In this document: in pieces, positions 44,454 to 52,983 of the stretch | Layout: every line of letters begins with the position of its first letter | How positions within the stretch are numbered: position 1 is the first letter of the stretch | NCBI GenBank assembly: GCA_015277795.1 | Contig: CP063848.1 | Coordinates: 3,968,001-4,032,000, forward strand | Origin: Massilia sp. UMI-21 | Lineage (GTDB): Bacteria > Pseudomonadota > Gammaproteobacteria > Burkholderiales > Burkholderiaceae_D | Length of the DNA: 64,000 nucleotides | Reading direction: 5' to 3' | Translations under genes and position numbers: made by a program | Notes under the pieces: generated by a model | What the model saw: the letters and a program-made list of their open reading frames with translations, nothing else | Database searches by the model: none | Told to the model about the DNA's origin: nothing

Positions 44454-45200
44454 ATGAGCACCGCGATGCCGCACCACCCTTCCCTGCATGGCAAGGCCAT
44501 CCTGATCACCGGCGCCGCGAGCGGCCTGGGCGCCGCGCTGGCGGGCCGCCTGGCCGCCGCCGGCGCCAGCATCTTCGGGGTCGACCTGCAGGCCGCACGC
44601 CTCGCCGACAGCATGGCGCAACTGCGCGAACACGGCGTGCAGGCGCACGCGCTGGCCGCCGACCTCGCCGAACCCGGCACCGCGCCACGCGTGGTGGAGC
44701 ATGCGCTCGACGCGCTCGGCCGCCTCGACATCCTCATCAACAATGCCGGCACCGACGTCACCCTGCCGATCGCCGAATTGCCCGACGCCGACTGGCTGCG
44801 CGTGATGGGCACCAACCTCGGCGCGCCCTTCCTGCTGTCGAAATACGCGGCTGCGGCGATGCGCCGCCAGGGTGGCGGACACATCGTCAACATCGCGTCG
44901 ACCGCCGCCAAGCGCGCCTGGCCCAATGCCAGCGCCTACCATGCCAGCAAGTGGGGTCTGCTGGGCCTGTCGCATGCGCTGCATGCCGAACTGCGGCCCG
45001 AGAACATCCGCGTCACCGCCGTGATCGCGGGCGGCATGCGCACGCCCTTCCTGCTCGACCGATTCCCCGGGCTCGACGCCGACAGCCTGCAGGATCCGGC
45101 CGACGTGGCCGACGCCATCCACGCGGTGCTGGTGCTGCCGCCCACCACCGTCGTGGCCGAACTCACCGTCCTGCCGCTGCGCGAAACCTCGTGGCCCTGA
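44454..45200 (+). CDS. SDR-family oxidoreductase (sugar-cluster)
   Basis: A 248-residue short-chain dehydrogenase. Cofactor loop TGAASGLG (19-26), VDLQ after strand 2, NNAG, IASTAAK with the catalytic Ser and YHASKWG with Tyr/Lys. Between a glycosyltransferase and a heptose-type phosphatase, with a 1-bp gap to the next gene, it probably modifies a sugar of this cluster, but a general role is possible. The start follows GAGGAGCCC. Confidence 0.9.
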   Translation: MSTAMPHHPSLHGKAILITGAASGLGAALAGRLAAAGASIFGVDLQAARLADSMAQLREHGVQAHALAADLAEPGTAPRVVEHALDALGRLDILINNAGTDVTLPIAELPDADWLRVMGTNLGAPFLLSKYAAAAMRRQGGGHIVNIASTAAKRAWPNASAYHASKWGLLGLSHALHAELRPENIRVTAVIAGGMRTPFLLDRFPGLDADSLQDPADVADAIHAVLVLPPTTVVAELTVLPLRETSWP

Positions 45201-45201
45201 G

Positions 45202-45765
45202 ATGAAAGCGATCTTCCTCGACAAGGATGGAACCCTGGTGGACGACCTGCCCTACAACGTCGAGCCGCGCCGCATCCGGCTGGTGAGCGGGGCCGGCGCG
45301 GCCCTGCGCCTGCTGGCGCGGCTCGACTACCGCTTCTTCGTCGTGACCAACCAGTCCGGCATCGCGCACGGCTGCTTCGGCGAAGAAGCCATGGGGCCGG
45401 TCGCCGACCGCCTGGCCGACCTGCTGTTCCGCGAAAACCTGGCGCTGGACGGTTTTTATTACTGCCCCCACCATCCGCTGGGCACCGTGGGCGCCTACGC
45501 CCTGGTGTGTGCCTGCCGTAAACCCTCGCCGGGCATGCTGCTCAAGGCCGCCAACGACCACGACATCAACCTGCGCGCATCCTGGATGATCGGCGACATC
45601 CTGCATGATGTCGAAGCCGGCAACCGCGCCGGCTGCCGCACGCTCCTGATCGACAACGGCAACGAAACCGAATGGCGGCTCGGCCCGCGCCGCGTCCCCA
45701 CCCGCATGGCGCCCGACCTGTACGCCGCGGCCGTGCTGATCGCCGCCCACGAGGAGGCCCGATGA
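45202..45765 (+). CDS. HAD-IIIA phosphatase, heptose-bisphosphate type
   Basis: A 187-residue HAD enzyme of the GmhB family. Motif I is FLDKDGTLVDD (the two Asp), motif II VVTNQSG, motif III Lys in CRKPSPGM, motif IV MIGDILHDVEAG. The CPHHP...CACRKP spacing gives the structural zinc site typical of GmhB, which removes a phosphate from D-glycero-manno-heptose 1,7-bisphosphate. A second gmhB for LPS core would be expected elsewhere in the genome; this copy may serve the local glycan. Confidence 0.85.
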   Translation: MKAIFLDKDGTLVDDLPYNVEPRRIRLVSGAGAALRLLARLDYRFFVVTNQSGIAHGCFGEEAMGPVADRLADLLFRENLALDGFYYCPHHPLGTVGAYALVCACRKPSPGMLLKAANDHDINLRASWMIGDILHDVEAGNRAGCRTLLIDNGNETEWRLGPRRVPTRMAPDLYAAAVLIAAHEEAR

Positions 45766-46886
45766 GCGCCGCCATGCCTTCGTCATGGCAGGCCGCCCGG
45801 CGCATCCTGTGCGTGCGCCTGGATTCCCTTGGCGATGTGCTGATGTGCACCCCGGCGCTCCGCGCGCTGCGCGCCGGCATTCCGGGCTGCCATCTCACCC
45901 TGCTGAGCTCGGCGTCGGGCGCCGCCGTGGCGGGCCACCTGCCCGAACTCGATGCGGCGATCGCTTGCCCGGCTCCCTGGATGAAACACGAGCAAGCCGC
46001 CACGAGCGCAGCCCTGCAGGCATGCGCCGCCCGGCTCGCCGCGCAGCGGTTCGATGGCGCCGTGATCTTCACCTCGTATTCGAAAAGCCCGCTGCCGGCC
46101 GCGATGCTGTGCCACCTGGCGGGCATCCCGCTGCGCCTGGCCTCCTGCCGCGAGAACCCCTATCAGCTACTGAGCCACTGGGTGCCCGAGCCGGAGCGCG
46201 AACGTGCCACGCGCCACGAGGTGCAGCGCCAGCTCGACCTGGTCGCCCACATCGGCTGCTCGACCGCCGACACCACGCTGTCGTTCGCGGTGCCGCCCGC
46301 GGCGGCGGCGCGCGTGCGGCGCTTGCTCGACGATGCCGGGATCGCCCCGGACGCGCCCTACCTGGTGCTGCACGCGGGGGCCAGCGCCGCCTCGCGCCGC
46401 TATCCGATCCGCCACTGGCTGGTGCTGATCGGCATGCTGGGCACGCGGCTCGGCTATCCGATCATCCTCACCGGCGAGCGCGGCGAGCTGGCATCGCTGC
46501 GCCCGCTGGCCGAAACCTGGGTCGGGCCGGTGCACTCGCTGATCGGACAACTCGACCTGGGCGAACTGGGCGCGCTGATCCGGGCGTCCAGCCTGCTGAT
46601 CACCGGCAACACCGGTCCGGCCCACATTGCCGCGGCACTCGGCACGCCGCTGGTCGACCTGTACGCGCCCACCAATCCCCAGCACACGCCCTGGCGCGTC
46701 GCCCATCGCCGGCTGTTCCACGAGGTCAGCTGCCGCAATTGCCTGCGCAGCCGCTGCCCGCAGGGCCACCATGCCTGCCTGGACGCGCTGTCGCCGCGCA
46801 CGGTGCTCGAGGCCGCCGTCGAACTGCTGACCGCCGCCCCGGCAAGGCCGGCGCGGACGGACGACGAGGCCATGGCATTTGTCTAG
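45762..46886 (+). CDS. Family 9 glycosyltransferase (heptosyltransferase-like)
   Basis: A 374-residue GT9 enzyme. RRILCVRLDSLGDVLMCTPALRAL is the classic N-terminal segment with the catalytic Asp of the family; later are PYLVLHAGASAASRRYPIRHW, TGERGE, ITGNTGPAHIAAALGTPLVDLYAPTNP. Four Cys in CRNCLRSRCPQGHHAC could bind metal. Heptosyltransferases of this type act on ADP-heptose, matching the GmhB-like gene before it. Its start overlaps the previous stop (ATGA). Confidence 0.88.
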   Translation: MSAAMPSSWQAARRILCVRLDSLGDVLMCTPALRALRAGIPGCHLTLLSSASGAAVAGHLPELDAAIACPAPWMKHEQAATSAALQACAARLAAQRFDGAVIFTSYSKSPLPAAMLCHLAGIPLRLASCRENPYQLLSHWVPEPERERATRHEVQRQLDLVAHIGCSTADTTLSFAVPPAAAARVRRLLDDAGIAPDAPYLVLHAGASAASRRYPIRHWLVLIGMLGTRLGYPIILTGERGELASLRPLAETWVGPVHSLIGQLDLGELGALIRASSLLITGNTGPAHIAAALGTPLVDLYAPTNPQHTPWRVAHRRLFHEVSCRNCLRSRCPQGHHACLDALSPRTVLEAAVELLTAAPARPARTDDEAMAFV

Positions 46887-47108
46887 GCACTGATGTATTC
46901 ATGGCGGCGGCCCCGCTCCGCAGCGCTTGCGCACTGCTCAAGCGGCTGATTGTTTCGGCGAAAGCGCAATGCGGGGAACTTCAACACACGGCTGACGACT
47001 TACACTTGAGAGCAATTGATCCAGCAAGTGGGCTTCTCAGTGAAAATTTCATGTACTGAATTGTTGACGGCGAATGGGCCGTCGGCCGCGCCGGGCGCGG
47101 TGGGACCG

Positions 47109-48668
47109 ATGCTCCCCCTTTCTGTTCGCTGGGCACGACTTGGCGTGACGACAGCATTGGTGCTGGGCAGCGCACTCGCGCACGGCGTGGAACCGCCCAA
47201 GCCGGACCCGATGGGGGTCCCGCCCAGCAAGCTCTACGATTATGGCAGCATGGGACCTCCCGCCACGCCGGAGGTGGTCCAGGCTGCCATCGCCGGGCTC
47301 GACATGCCGCCCGCGCCGGGCCCGTTCCAGCCCACGTGGAAATCGATTGCTGCCCACTATCGAACGCCCGACTGGTTCAAGCAGGCGCAGTTCGGGCTCT
47401 TCATCCATTGGGGCCTGTATTCGGTCGCGGCACACCGGAACGAATGGTACGAGAAGCACATGTACTCGAGCGCCGAAAGCGCCTGGCATGCGGAACATTT
47501 CGGGCCGCACGAACGCTTCGGCTACAAGGACCTGATTCCCCGCTTCACCGCCCGGAAGTTCGATCCGGACGCATGGGCTGCGCTGTTCAAGGCCGCCGGC
47601 GCCCGCTTCGTCATGCCGGCGGCCCAGCACCACGACAATTTTGCGCTCTGGGACAGCCGCCACACGCCCTTCAACGCCAAGGCAATGGGCCCCAGACGCG
47701 ACCTGATCGGGGAACTCGGCGTGGCGGTCCGCAAGCAGGGCATGAAGTATGGCCTGGGTAACCACGGGGTCGAGAATTTCACCTTCATCAATCCGACCGC
47801 CGCCCTGGAAACCAGGCTGCGCTCCGCCCGGGCCGATCTGTTCGATCCTGCCTGGAGCGACTTCTACAACGTCGCCGACCGCAGCCCGGCCGCCATGGCG
47901 CGCTTCCTGACAAACTGGACCGAGCGCAACTTCGAGCTGATCGACAAATACCAGCCGGATATCCTGTGGTTCGACAACGGCGCGAACCTGCGTGTGCTCG
48001 ATCCGCTCAAGCTGCGGGTGGCGGCCTATTACTACAACCGGGCCGCCGATTGGGGCAAGCAGGTATCGATCTCGAGCAAATACGTGGCCTACGCGCCGTC
48101 GAACGACGACAGCCGGCAAATCGGCTCGATCATCGACTTCGAAAAGGTCGGCCGCCGTTCTCCCCCCGACATCCGGCCGGGCCCATGGATGGTGGATGAC
48201 AATCTCGGCAGCACCTGGGGATACACCGAAGGCATGTCGGTCGCGCCCATGGAGACCATCCTGCGCCGCCTGGTCGATACGGTCGCCAAGGGCGGCACCT
48301 ATCTGCTGAATATTTCGCCCAGGGGCGATGGCAGCATTCCGGACGACCAGAAGCAGGTCTTGCTGGCGCTCGGCGCCTGGCTCGAGGCCCACGGCGAAGC
48401 CATCTACGCCAGCACGCCCTGGAAACAATATGGCGAAGGCGAGGACATCCGCTTCACCCGAAAGGGCGAGGTCCTGTATGCCATCGTGCTCAACGGGGCC
48501 GGGCCTGTCAGGATCGCCGCGCTGGCCTCCGGTCGGACGGGAAGGATCGCGCACGTGGAGCTGCTGGGAGAAAACCGGCCGGTCAGCTTCCGCCAGGACG
48601 CGCAAGCGCTCAGCCTCGAGGCGCCGCAAGCCGGCGTCCCGCGTGCCTACCGGATCAGGTTCCACTGA
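47109..48668 (+). CDS. GH29 alpha-L-fucosidase-like, secreted (copy 1)
   Basis: A 519-residue secreted glycoside hydrolase. The ATG at 47109 starts a signal peptide (RWARLGVTTALVLGSALA); a TTG at 47016 would give a longer, weaker start. GH29 signatures: WFKQAQFGLFIHWGLYSV, RHxxxF-like YEKHMY, HHDNFALWDS, and PDILWFDNG, whose D289 is the expected nucleophile. A second domain (about 410-519) ends the protein. The family releases alpha-linked fucose, but the HHDNFALWD and NHG variants suggest altered specificity. The second copy follows 48 bp later. Confidence 0.87.
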   Translation: MLPLSVRWARLGVTTALVLGSALAHGVEPPKPDPMGVPPSKLYDYGSMGPPATPEVVQAAIAGLDMPPAPGPFQPTWKSIAAHYRTPDWFKQAQFGLFIHWGLYSVAAHRNEWYEKHMYSSAESAWHAEHFGPHERFGYKDLIPRFTARKFDPDAWAALFKAAGARFVMPAAQHHDNFALWDSRHTPFNAKAMGPRRDLIGELGVAVRKQGMKYGLGNHGVENFTFINPTAALETRLRSARADLFDPAWSDFYNVADRSPAAMARFLTNWTERNFELIDKYQPDILWFDNGANLRVLDPLKLRVAAYYYNRAADWGKQVSISSKYVAYAPSNDDSRQIGSIIDFEKVGRRSPPDIRPGPWMVDDNLGSTWGYTEGMSVAPMETILRRLVDTVAKGGTYLLNISPRGDGSIPDDQKQVLLALGAWLEAHGEAIYASTPWKQYGEGEDIRFTRKGEVLYAIVLNGAGPVRIAALASGRTGRIAHVELLGENRPVSFRQDAQALSLEAPQAGVPRAYRIRFH

Positions 48669-48716
48669 GCCGGGCGCCTCGCGCGCACGCCCCACTTTTC
48701 ACACGAGCCGGAAATC

Positions 48717-50222
48717 ATGAAGCTGCTCCGACCACTACCTGTTGCGCTGCTGCTCGCGGCCAGCGCGCTCCCCCATGCGCCTGCCGCCGAGTCCACACCG
48801 GCGCGCAAGACACTCGGCGTCGAGGCCAGGCCGATTCCGCCGGGCCCGGTCCAGCCGGCCTGGGACTCGCTCAGGGCCCACTACCGGGTGCCCGAATGGT
48901 TCCGTGACGCCAAGTTCGGCCTGTTCATCCATTGGGGACTGTATTCGGTGCCGGCAGCGCAGAGCGAGTGGTACGCACGGCACATGGTCCGCACACCAGG
49001 CGTGATCAAGCAGCACGCGGAGCGCTTCGGCCCGCAGGACAGGTTCGGCTACAAGGACTTCATCCCGATGTTCAAGGCCGAGCGCTTCGATCCGGACGCG
49101 TGGGCGGCCCTGTTCGAGGCCTCAGGGGCCCGCTACGTGATTCCGGTCGCGGAGCACCACGACGGCTTCGCGATGTACGATTCGGCGCTGACGCGCTGGG
49201 ATGCGGCGGACATGGGTCCCAGGCGCGACCTGCTGGGCGAACTGATGACCAGCGTGCGGGCGCGTGGACTGAAATTCGGGGTGTCGAATCACCGCATGGA
49301 GCATTGGGGCTTCATGTACCCCGCGGAAGGACTGAAAACCGACCTGTTCGATCCGGCCTATGCCGATTTCTACGGCCCGCCGCAGCCGCAGGCGGCCGGC
49401 ATGCCCTCGGGCCTCGGCGAGATCCTCGAGGGCGGCGCGGCGCCGCAATCGGCGGCATTCCAGGAGGAGTGGCTGCTGCGCACCCAGGAACAGATCGACA
49501 AGTTCCGGCCCGATATCCTCTGGTTCGACAACGGCATCAATCCGCGTGCGCTGGATGCCGTCAAGCTCCGGCTCGCCGCGTATTACTACAACCGTGCCGC
49601 GCAATGGGGCAAGGCCGTCACCCTGAACTCGAAGCACGATGCCTTCCTCGCCGGCACGGTCAAGGACTACGAGCGCCAGTGGCAGGCGCCCCATACCCCA
49701 CAAGCCGAGGTGTTCCAGGTCGACGATGCGCTGGGCGACAAATGGGGCTACGTCGCCGGCATGGGTCACCTGAGTGCGCAGGCCGTGCTGTACCGGCTGA
49801 TCGACAACGTCAGCCGCGGCGGCAACCTGCTGTTGAACATCTCGCCCCGCAGCGACGGCACGGTGCCGGAAGACCAGGCCGCCGTGCTGCGCGAGGTCGG
49901 CGCCTGGCTGAAGCGAAACGGCGAAGCGATCTACGGCACCCGGCCATGGCAACCCGACCATGAGAGCATCGTGCGATACACGCGCAAGGGAGACATTCTG
50001 TACGCGATCCTGCTGGCCTGGCCCGACGAGACGCTGAACCTGATGGCGCTGCCGCAGAACATCGGTCGCGCCAGCTCGGTCAGCCTGCTGGGCGCGGCCA
50101 CGCCGGTGAACTTCCGGCAGAATGACGCCGGGATGCACGTGACCCTGCCCGCGCAGCGCGTCGGGCGGCACGCCTGGGTACTGAAGATCGAGGGCCTGAA
50201 ACCGGGCGCGGCCGCCCATTAG
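48717..50222 (+). CDS. GH29 alpha-L-fucosidase-like, secreted (copy 2)
   Basis: A 501-residue paralogue of the upstream gene. Signal peptide MKLLRPLPVALLLAASALPHA; then FRDAKFGLFIHWGLYSVP, EHHDGFAMYDS (closer to the standard HHDGFA motif than copy 1), GVSNHRMEHW and PDILWFDNGI with nucleophile D271. The C-terminal beta-domain is retained. Gene order and shared blocks show a tandem duplication with later divergence. A 13-bp stem hairpin follows. Confidence 0.88.
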   Translation: MKLLRPLPVALLLAASALPHAPAAESTPARKTLGVEARPIPPGPVQPAWDSLRAHYRVPEWFRDAKFGLFIHWGLYSVPAAQSEWYARHMVRTPGVIKQHAERFGPQDRFGYKDFIPMFKAERFDPDAWAALFEASGARYVIPVAEHHDGFAMYDSALTRWDAADMGPRRDLLGELMTSVRARGLKFGVSNHRMEHWGFMYPAEGLKTDLFDPAYADFYGPPQPQAAGMPSGLGEILEGGAAPQSAAFQEEWLLRTQEQIDKFRPDILWFDNGINPRALDAVKLRLAAYYYNRAAQWGKAVTLNSKHDAFLAGTVKDYERQWQAPHTPQAEVFQVDDALGDKWGYVAGMGHLSAQAVLYRLIDNVSRGGNLLLNISPRSDGTVPEDQAAVLREVGAWLKRNGEAIYGTRPWQPDHESIVRYTRKGDILYAILLAWPDETLNLMALPQNIGRASSVSLLGAATPVNFRQNDAGMHVTLPAQRVGRHAWVLKIEGLKPGAAAH

Positions 50223-50247
50223 CCTGCTTGCCCGGAGCGCCGGAAAC

Positions 50248-50279
50248 GACGAAGGCCAACCGTATGGTTGGCCTTCGTC
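50248..50279. terminator. 13-bp stem hairpin between GH29 copy 2 and tRNA-Pro
   Basis: GACGAAGGCCAAC and GTTGGCCTTCGTC are perfect complements with loop CGTATG. It lies 25 bp after the GH29 stop (+) and 12 bp after the tRNA 3' end (-), so it can end transcription from both sides. The U tracts on either side are weak. Confidence 0.75.
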
Positions 50280-50291
50280 ATTGATTCAGGT

Positions 50292-50368
<77 letters not shown>

Positions 50369-50495
50369 ACTAACTCTGAAATTATACCAGAGCACAGCGC
50401 AATGCTTGAGCTTTTGTTGCAGATTGCGCATGTTTTCTTGCGTTTCCACATGCGCCCCCGCCGTTTCGCCCGCAGCGCGCCGGCGGCACCCGGCA

Positions 50496-52391
50496 CTACT
50501 TCCACTCCCCCCGCAAGGCCAGCACCTGCTGCTGCAGATACTCCGGCGAGGCCACCTCGGGCGACACCGGCTGTCCCACCGCCAGCGCCAGCTTCGAGCG
50601 GACCCCGCGCGCGAACGAGCGCTCGAACACGTTCGACGGGTCGCGCGTAAACATGCTGCCCCACAGCCCGCGCAGGGCCATCGGGATCACCGGCACCTTG
50701 CTGCGCTCGACGATCCGGGCGATGCCGCTGCGGAATTCGTTGATCTCGCCGGTACTCGTGAGCTTGCCCTCGGGGAAGATGCACACCAGCTCCCCCTGGT
50801 GCAGCGCTTCCGCGATGTCGACGAAGGCCCGCTCCATCATGAACGGATCCTCCTTGCCCGGTGCGATCGGGATCGCCTTGGCCGCGCGGAAGATCCAGCG
50901 CAGGAAGGGGGTCCTGAAAATGCGGTGGTCCATCACGAAGCGGATCGGGCGCGGGCTGGCGGCGCCGATGACGAGCGCGTCGACATAGCTCACGTGGTTG
51001 CAGACCAGCACCGCCGGGCCTTCGTCCGGGATGCGGTCGGCATCGATGGTGCGCACGCGGTAGCCGGTGTGGATCAGCATCCAGGCCAGGAAGCGCATCA
51101 GGAATTCCGGCACCAGCGAGAAGATGTACACCGCCACGCAGGCGTTGAGCAGCGCGGTCACTAGGAACATCTCGGGGATGGTGAAGCCCTGCCCCAGCAG
51201 CACGATCGCCACGCCGGCGGCCGCCACCATGAACAGCGCGTTCAGGATGTTCATGCCGGCGATGGTGCGCGAGACGTGCTTCTGGTCGCAGCGGGTCTGG
51301 ATCAGGGCGAACAGGGGCACGATGAACAGGCCGCCGAACACGCCGATCAGGACCAGGTCGAGCATGATGCGCCACGCGCCCGGCAGGCCCAGCAGTGCAA
51401 GCGCGCCCACGGTCGCGGCGTCGTTGGCCTGCGCATACGCCACGCTGGCGAAATACAGGTCGATGCCGAACAGCGACAGGCCGATCGAGCCGAAGGGCAC
51501 CAGGCCGATCTCGACCTTGTGGCCGGACAGCTTTTCGCACAGCAGCGAACCGGCGCCGATGCCGAGCGAGAACACGGTCAGCAGCAGCATGATCACGCTG
51601 TGGTCGCCGTGCAGGTAATCCTTGGCATACAGCGGGAACTGCGACAGCAGCAGCGCGCCGTAGAACCAGAACCAGGAATTGCCCAGCATCGACAGGAACA
51701 CGGTGCGGTTCTGGCGCGAGAACTTCAGGTTGCGGATCGATTCGGCGAAGGGGTTGCGGCTGATGCGCAGCTCCGGCGCCGGCGCCGGCGAGGCCGGGAT
51801 GCGCCAGCTCGCCGCCAGGCCCAGCACGGCGCAGACCAGGGTGCCGCCGGCGACCAGCTCGATGCCCCAGGGTCGCACGCCGACCAGCAGGGTGCCCGCG
51901 ACCTCGCCCAGCAGGATGCCGACAAAGGTGCCCATCTCGATCACGCCGTTGCCGCCAACCAGTTCTTCAGATTTCAGGTGCTGCGGCAGGTAGGCGTACT
52001 TGACCGGGCCGAACAGGGTCGAGTGCAGGCCCATGCCGACCACGGCGGCAATCAGGATCCACAGGCTGTGCGTCAGCCAGCCGACCGCGGCCACCAGCAT
52101 GATGGCGATTTCCAGCAGCTTGACGAAGCGCGCCATGCGCGCCTTGTCGAACTTGTCGGCGATCTGGCCGGCAGTCGCCGAGAACAGCACGAAGGGCAGG
52201 ATGAACAGGCCGGCGATCAGGTTGTTCAGCATGCCGGGGTCGGCGCTGGTCCAGTTGGCGGTGTCGAAGGTCAGCGCAACCAGCAGCGCGGTCTTGAACA
52301 GGTTGTCGTTGAAGGCGCCGAGAAACTGGGTCCAGAAAAAAGGGCCGAAACGGCGCTGGGTCAGCAGGGAAAACTGGCTCGGTTGGCTCAT
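50496..52391 (-). CDS. LplT-like MFS transporter fused to PlsC-type acyltransferase
   Basis: A 631-residue fusion. Residues about 1-415 are a 12-TM MFS domain starting QRRFGPFFWTQFLGAFNDNLFKTALL, typical of LplT-type lysophospholipid flippases. Residues about 435-625 are a glycerolipid acyltransferase with CNHVSYVDAL (NHx4D), an FPEGKLTSTGEI motif and a VPVIPMAL strand. It probably flips lysophospholipid inward and re-acylates it, as Aas/LplT do in E. coli, but the acyl-ACP synthetase part of Aas is absent here. Start at ATG 52391; the 22 residues upstream are not needed. Confidence 0.9.
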   Translation of the reverse strand: MSQPSQFSLLTQRRFGPFFWTQFLGAFNDNLFKTALLVALTFDTANWTSADPGMLNNLIAGLFILPFVLFSATAGQIADKFDKARMARFVKLLEIAIMLVAAVGWLTHSLWILIAAVVGMGLHSTLFGPVKYAYLPQHLKSEELVGGNGVIEMGTFVGILLGEVAGTLLVGVRPWGIELVAGGTLVCAVLGLAASWRIPASPAPAPELRISRNPFAESIRNLKFSRQNRTVFLSMLGNSWFWFYGALLLSQFPLYAKDYLHGDHSVIMLLLTVFSLGIGAGSLLCEKLSGHKVEIGLVPFGSIGLSLFGIDLYFASVAYAQANDAATVGALALLGLPGAWRIMLDLVLIGVFGGLFIVPLFALIQTRCDQKHVSRTIAGMNILNALFMVAAAGVAIVLLGQGFTIPEMFLVTALLNACVAVYIFSLVPEFLMRFLAWMLIHTGYRVRTIDADRIPDEGPAVLVCNHVSYVDALVIGAASPRPIRFVMDHRIFRTPFLRWIFRAAKAIPIAPGKEDPFMMERAFVDIAEALHQGELVCIFPEGKLTSTGEINEFRSGIARIVERSKVPVIPMALRGLWGSMFTRDPSNVFERSFARGVRSKLALAVGQPVSPEVASPEYLQQQVLALRGEWK

Positions 52392-52665
52392 GCGGGTTGA
52401 CTCGGGTTGGCTGGTGAACAAGAAGTCGTAATCTACAACAGGGAACGCTTGCGGCACAAAGCCTATTGCCCGCCTAAACTATTGCGTCGCCGATACTAAT
52501 CCTTAAAGTCTCGACTGGCGATACCGGATGGGTAAAAAGCATAGACCTGCTGGCCGTTCAAGCGGCGTACGGTGTCAACCCCGGCTTTGACAGACTTGAT
52601 TGAAACGCCTCAAGCGAGCATCCAAGCGGCAGAATTGTGCAGCGCAGCGCAGGTAGAATCCGCGG

Positions 52666-52848
52666 ATGACTTCTGCCGACTTCCTCCTCTGCTACGCCAG
52701 CGTGACGACCGCGCTGTTCGACCATATCGAACACGACATGCTGGCCCTGTCTTGTGCGTTCATCGACGATGACGAAGCCTCTCCACCAGCATGGCAAGAC
52801 GCGCCGCCACCCCCTGCGCGACAGCCGCAGGACATTCCACTGACCTGA
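52666..52848 (+). CDS. Possible small hypothetical ORF
   Basis: A 60-codon frame starting ATG in the gap between the MFS/acyltransferase gene and the hom terminator. The first half has a plausible amphipathic pattern (FLLCYASVTTALFDHIEHDMLALSCAF); the second half is Pro-rich. No ribosome site of note and no family. It may be noncoding. Confidence 0.25.
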   Translation: MTSADFLLCYASVTTALFDHIEHDMLALSCAFIDDDEASPPAWQDAPPPPARQPQDIPLT

Positions 52849-52875
52849 GCAGGGCCGGCAGCGCCGCGCTTTGCC

Positions 52876-52923
52876 CAAAAAAATGATTCGAATTTGCGGC
52901 ACCTGCCGCAAAATTCGAATCAT
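52876..52923 (-). terminator. Strong terminator of hom
   Basis: ATGATTCGAATTTGCGGCA (52883-52901) and TGCCGCAAAATTCGAATCAT (52904-52923) form a stem of 19 pairs with one bulged base and a 2-nt loop. On the minus strand it is followed by seven U residues. It lies 60 bp after the hom stop. Confidence 0.92.
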
Positions 52924-52983
52924 GTCATGCGCCGGACGCGCCAGCCGCCGGATCGGCAGCCAGGGCTGCCCGCCGCGGCCTGC

